A stretch of DNA of 64,000 nt from CAYVIB01 sp964451365 (GTDB taxonomy: Bacteria; Pseudomonadota; Gammaproteobacteria; Pseudomonadales; Cellvibrionaceae). Under the pieces are notes generated by a model, which had not been told where the DNA came from, did no database searches, and was given only the letters and a program-made list of their open reading frames with translations. The stretch lies in assembly GCA_964451365.1 (NCBI GenBank), contig CAYVIB010000003.1:1-64000 (forward strand). Reading direction: 5' to 3'. This document shows, in pieces, positions 61,078 to 64,000 of this stretch; position 1 is the stretch's first letter; each line of letters opens with the position of its first letter. The position numbers and the translations under genes were made by a program.

Positions 61078-62385
61078 TTGTCTGACTTTCCACTCGTACC
61101 ACACGCAGTTGATGTGGAGACCATCGATAAAAAACACATCTGGCATCCCTATTCGTCATTTGCGTCCGTTAATCCGGTTTACACAGTCGCCGCTGCCAGT
61201 GGTGTTGAACTGACGTTCGCGGACGGTCGTGTCGTTATCGATGGCATGGCTTCCTGGTGGAGCGCCATCCACGGCTACAATCATCCCGTCCTGAACAAGG
61301 CCGCAAAAACGCAAATTGACCGGTTTTCCCACGTGATGTTCGGCGGGCTGACACACGAGCCCGCGGCGCGGCTCGCGGAAAAACTTGTTCGCCTCACTCC
61401 GGCGGGGCTGGACAAGGTGTTTTTTGCCGATTCCGGTTCGGTGGCGGTTGAAGTGGCCATCAAGATGGCGATCCAGTATTGGTTGTCGCAAGGCAAACCG
61501 AAAAAACACAAATTGTTGTCTTTTCGGCACGCTTATCACGGCGACACTTTTGCCACGATGTCGGTGTGCGATCCGGTCAATGGTATGCATCATCTATTTT
61601 CTTCGGTGCTGCCGGAACAGTTTTTCTGCGAATCGCCAGGTTGCGGTTTTAACCAGGAGTGGGATGAGTCCCACCTGGAAAATTTTATTCGCACCTTGGA
61701 ACAACATAATGAAAATATCGCCGCCGTTATTCTTGAACCCATTGTTCAGGGGACGGGAGGCATGCGCTTCTACTCCCCCACCTTTTTAAAGCGCGTCAGG
61801 GAATGCTGTGATCAATACGACACATTATTGATCGCCGATGAAATTGCCACCGGGTTTGGTCGAACGGGGAAATTGTTTGCCTGTGAATATGCCAATATTT
61901 CTCCCGATATATTATGCGTGGGCAAGGCGTTGACGGGTGGATATATTTCCCTGGCCGCGACGCTTTGCAATAACAAAGTAGCGCGGGGCATTTGTGACGG
62001 CGAAGCCGGGGTGCTGATGCACGGTCCTACTTTTATGGGCAATCCGTTAGCCTGTTCCATCGCTGACGCCAGTATCGATTTGTTGCTGTCTTTTGATTGG
62101 CAACAGAAAATCCAGACGATTGAAAAGCAACTAAAAGCGGAATTGTCCGCGTGCCTTGAGTTGGATTCAGTGGCCGATGTCCGCGCTCTGGGAGCCATTG
62201 GCGTGGTGGAATTAAAAGAGCCGGTTGATATGCCGACGCTACAACCGATGTTGGTGGAGCACGGTATCTGGCTGCGACCGTTCGGCAAACTTGTCTATAT
62301 GATGCCGCCTTATGTTATTCGTAAGGAACAACTGTCAAAATTGACTTCGGCGACGTTTGCCACGCTTTGGGAATATGAGAAATAG
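61078..62385 (+). CDS. bioA: Adenosylmethionine-8-amino-7-oxononanoate aminotransferase BioA
   Basis: PLP enzyme of biotin synthesis (KAPA to DAPA with SAM as amino donor). 435 residues, starting from TTG at 61078 behind a GGAG ribosome binding site. WHPYSSF near the N-terminus, DEIATGFGRTGKLFACE, and the PLP-lysine loop VGKALTGGYISLAAT are all present. The other bio genes are not near. Followed by a large inverted repeat. Confidence 0.95.
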   Translation: MSDFPLVPHAVDVETIDKKHIWHPYSSFASVNPVYTVAAASGVELTFADGRVVIDGMASWWSAIHGYNHPVLNKAAKTQIDRFSHVMFGGLTHEPAARLAEKLVRLTPAGLDKVFFADSGSVAVEVAIKMAIQYWLSQGKPKKHKLLSFRHAYHGDTFATMSVCDPVNGMHHLFSSVLPEQFFCESPGCGFNQEWDESHLENFIRTLEQHNENIAAVILEPIVQGTGGMRFYSPTFLKRVRECCDQYDTLLIADEIATGFGRTGKLFACEYANISPDILCVGKALTGGYISLAATLCNNKVARGICDGEAGVLMHGPTFMGNPLACSIADASIDLLLSFDWQQKIQTIEKQLKAELSACLELDSVADVRALGAIGVVELKEPVDMPTLQPMLVEHGIWLRPFGKLVYMMPPYVIRKEQLSKLTSATFATLWEYEK

Positions 62386-62397
62386 TGCCGACGGCGG

Positions 62398-62510
62398 GAC
62401 CGGGTGAAGGCCTGCGAGACGCGCCGGAATGCCGGCCTAGCGTGAATCCATCCCTGGCGGCTCAACGTCGACATCCTGCCTCCGATGGTCTCGCAGGTCT
62501 TCACCCGATC
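62398..62510. repeat. Long inverted repeat between bioA and trpS
   Basis: Arms 62398-62420 (GACCGGGTGAAGGCCTGCGA then GAC) and 62488-62510 (GTCTCGCAGGTCTTCACCCG then ATC) are reverse complements with two mismatches in 23. The 67-bp interior is not symmetric overall. The gene stops on both sides converge on it, so it may act as a two-way terminator or be a miniature mobile element. Confidence 0.75.
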
Positions 62511-62622
62511 CTTTTGTGCCACGTTTAACCGCGAAAACGGCGAGTGGCGCTTTGCTTACCCGCCTACGCATCTGCGGTTTTATAGCAGGAAAAATTCTAA
62601 ATTGGCTCTATAGGCAGACACC

Positions 62623-63627
62623 CTAAAGCCCATAAATCCCTATCGCTTTCTTGATCTTTTTCAACAAGGGGACACTGTAAGAACGCGCCTTTTCCGCCCC
62701 TTCCTGTAAAATGCGTTCGATCGTTTTGGAATCTTCCATCAACGCCTGATATTTTTCCCGGGCCTCCGCCAGTTCGTTGTTAACCAGCTCAAACAACTGC
62801 TTTTTTGCTTCGCCCCAGGCGATACCGGCGGCAAACTGCTCGCGCATGTATTGCGCTTGCTCCGGCATGGCAAACGCCTGCCAGATCTGGAAAACGGTGG
62901 AGTCATCCGGGTCTTTCGGCTCTCCCGGCTCAAGCAGGTTGGTTTTGATTTTATTGACATGTTTACGCAGCTGTTTTTCGGGTAAAAACAGCGGGATCGT
63001 ATTGTTGTAGCTCTTGCTCATTTTGCGCCCGTCCAGGCCCTGCAAAACCGCCACTGAATCTTCCACCACCGCTTCCGGCAGAACGAACACATCGCCAAAA
63101 TGATGATTGAATCGCGCCGCGATATCCCTCGCCATTTCCACATGCTGTATCTGATCCTTTCCCACCGGCACCCGGGAAGCGTTGAACATAAGGATGTCCG
63201 CCGCCATCAGCACGGGATAGCTGAACAAGCCCATGGTAATTCCATAGTCCGGGTCTTCGCCCTCTTCCTGATTGGCGGCAACGGCAGCCTTATACGCGTG
63301 CGCGCGATTCATCAGGCCCTTGGCTGCCATGCAGCTGAGAATCCAGCTCAGTTCGGAAATTTCCGGTATATCGGACTGGCGATAAAAAACCACCTTGTCC
63401 GTATCCAGTCCCAGCGCGAGCCAGGTAGCGGCTATTTCCCTGGTGGACTGGTGTATTTTCTCCGGCTCGTGACACTTGATCAGGGCGTGCAGGTCCGCCA
63501 GAAAATAAAACGCCAGCGAATCATCGCTTTGGCTCGCCTGAATAGCGGGGCGAATCGCGCCAACGTAATTTCCCAGGTGAGGCGTTCCCGTTGTTGTAAT
63601 ACCTGTCAATACTCGTTGCTTGCTCAT
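62623..63627 (-). CDS. trpS: Tryptophanyl-tRNA synthetase
   Basis: Class I synthetase charging tRNA-Trp. The ATG at 63627 gives 334 residues beginning MSKQRVLTGI, the normal start; the longer frame adds 34 unrelated residues. HIGH-type motif TPHLGNYVGA and KMSKS (GRKMSKSYNN) are present. Converges with bioA on the inverted repeat. Confidence 0.96.
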   Translation of the reverse strand: MSKQRVLTGITTTGTPHLGNYVGAIRPAIQASQSDDSLAFYFLADLHALIKCHEPEKIHQSTREIAATWLALGLDTDKVVFYRQSDIPEISELSWILSCMAAKGLMNRAHAYKAAVAANQEEGEDPDYGITMGLFSYPVLMAADILMFNASRVPVGKDQIQHVEMARDIAARFNHHFGDVFVLPEAVVEDSVAVLQGLDGRKMSKSYNNTIPLFLPEKQLRKHVNKIKTNLLEPGEPKDPDDSTVFQIWQAFAMPEQAQYMREQFAAGIAWGEAKKQLFELVNNELAEAREKYQALMEDSKTIERILQEGAEKARSYSVPLLKKIKKAIGIYGL

Positions 63628-63703
63628 TTTTACAACCGAAGAGATTCTGAAAAATCCGCAATCATACCCGCTGAAAAATCTGATTGAAACAACCGCCAGC
63701 CGC

Positions 63704-64000
63704 TTATTTTTTTGCCGGTACCAACTCATTAAAAAGCGATTGATATTCAGGACCCAGCCGGTTCCAACTGAAATTATCCCTGATAACTGCCGCGCAATCG
63801 TCTACCCCATCGGTGACCATTTCCGCGATACGGGCTGCACAGGCTTTGGCTTCGCGATCAATGTCCTGCTCCGCTGACTCATAGCGATATTCCACGGGAA
63901 ATATCTCCCGGTAGGACAATCGGTCGGGCACGACAGGTCGACAGCCCAATAAGGCGCCTTCCAATACCGCCAGCCCCTGAAAGTCGTGTATCGCCGTGGA
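63704..64000 (-). CDS. Probable tRNA-queuosine alpha-mannosyltransferase, C-terminal part (cut by window end)
   Basis: 99 codons of an open frame that runs off the right edge. It shows the GT4 glycosyltransferase C-terminal pattern STAIHDFQGLAVLEGALLGC then RPVVPDRLSYREIFPVEY, which resembles the DUF3524/QtmA-type enzymes that mannosylate queuosine in tRNA-Asp. The internal TTG at 63964 is not the start, as the frame continues upstream. Assignment to that subfamily is from recalled similarity; a general GT4 enzyme is the alternative. Confidence 0.7.
   Translation of the reverse strand, partial: STAIHDFQGLAVLEGALLGCRPVVPDRLSYREIFPVEYRYESAEQDIDREAKACAARIAEMVTDGVDDCAAVIRDNFSWNRLGPEYQSLFNELVPAKK

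Overview
The window is almost entirely the flagellar and chemotaxis locus of a polarly flagellated gammaproteobacterium. The gene order (cheV-cheR, flgBCDEFGHIJKL, fliC, flaG, fliD, fliS, fliT, fleQ, fleS, fleR, fliEFGHIJ, fliK, fliLMNOPQR-flhB) and the presence of FleQ and FleSR are those of the Pseudomonas / Cellvibrionales type. Base composition is moderately GC-rich by eye. I infer a marine Cellvibrionales-like organism, but species or genus cannot be fixed from the sequence alone. No rRNA, CRISPR array, transposase or prophage gene is visible.

Layout. (1) 1-6317: the export-gate and switch operon, transcribed leftwards from fliL (fliL-M-N-O-P-Q-R-flhB), interrupted between fliQ and fliP by a 276-bp block of repeats. 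(2) 6318-8121: fliK with its own sigma-54 promoter. (3) 8122-9819: an oppositely oriented sensor-like gene (periplasmic-binding-protein fold plus PAS, no output domain). (4) 9991-16771: fliE-F-G-H-I-J and a small charged protein. (5) 16982-21967: fleR, fleS, a thioredoxin-like membrane protein gene overlapping fleQ, and fleQ. (6) 22249-31751: fliT-like gene, two fliS paralogues, fliD, flaG and two very large flagellins. (7) 32126-33493: a cassette encoding a peptidoglycan-binding M15 peptidase without signal peptide, followed after 6 bp by a small exported protein; this resembles a toxin-immunity pair. (8) 33550-37484: DUF2058 protein, CBS-domain transporter-like protein, CPA2 antiporter. (9) 37586-51062: flgB to flgL in two transcription units. 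(10) 51375-55300: cheR, cheV, flgA, flgM, flgN. (11) 55370-64000: tRNA-Arg, rsmE, a GGDEF-EAL protein, ttcA, a PilZ protein, bioA, trpS and the 3' part of a probable tRNA-queuosine mannosyltransferase gene.

Regulation can be read from the DNA. Good sigma-54 (-24/-12) promoters precede fliL, fliK, fleS, fliC1, flgF and flgB, with a weaker one before fliE. Sigma-28 promoters precede fliC2, flgM and probably cheV and fliS1. A recurring 10-bp motif, AAAGCGGCAA, lies upstream of the sigma-54 promoters of fliK, fliC1 and flgB but not of fliL, fliE or fleS. This is the split expected between FleR-dependent (class III) and FleQ-dependent (class II) promoters, so I propose it as the FleR/FlrC site. 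The two flagellin genes appear to use different sigma factors, as in Vibrio.

Filament, cap, hook and junction proteins are all unusually large (FliC about 790, FliD 694, FlgE 813, FlgK 1061, FlgL 533 residues), mostly through inserted flagellin-type modules. At least three families of short palindromic repeats are scattered in the gaps between operon genes. flhA, flhF, fleN, fliA and the motor genes are not in the window and may lie beyond its left end.
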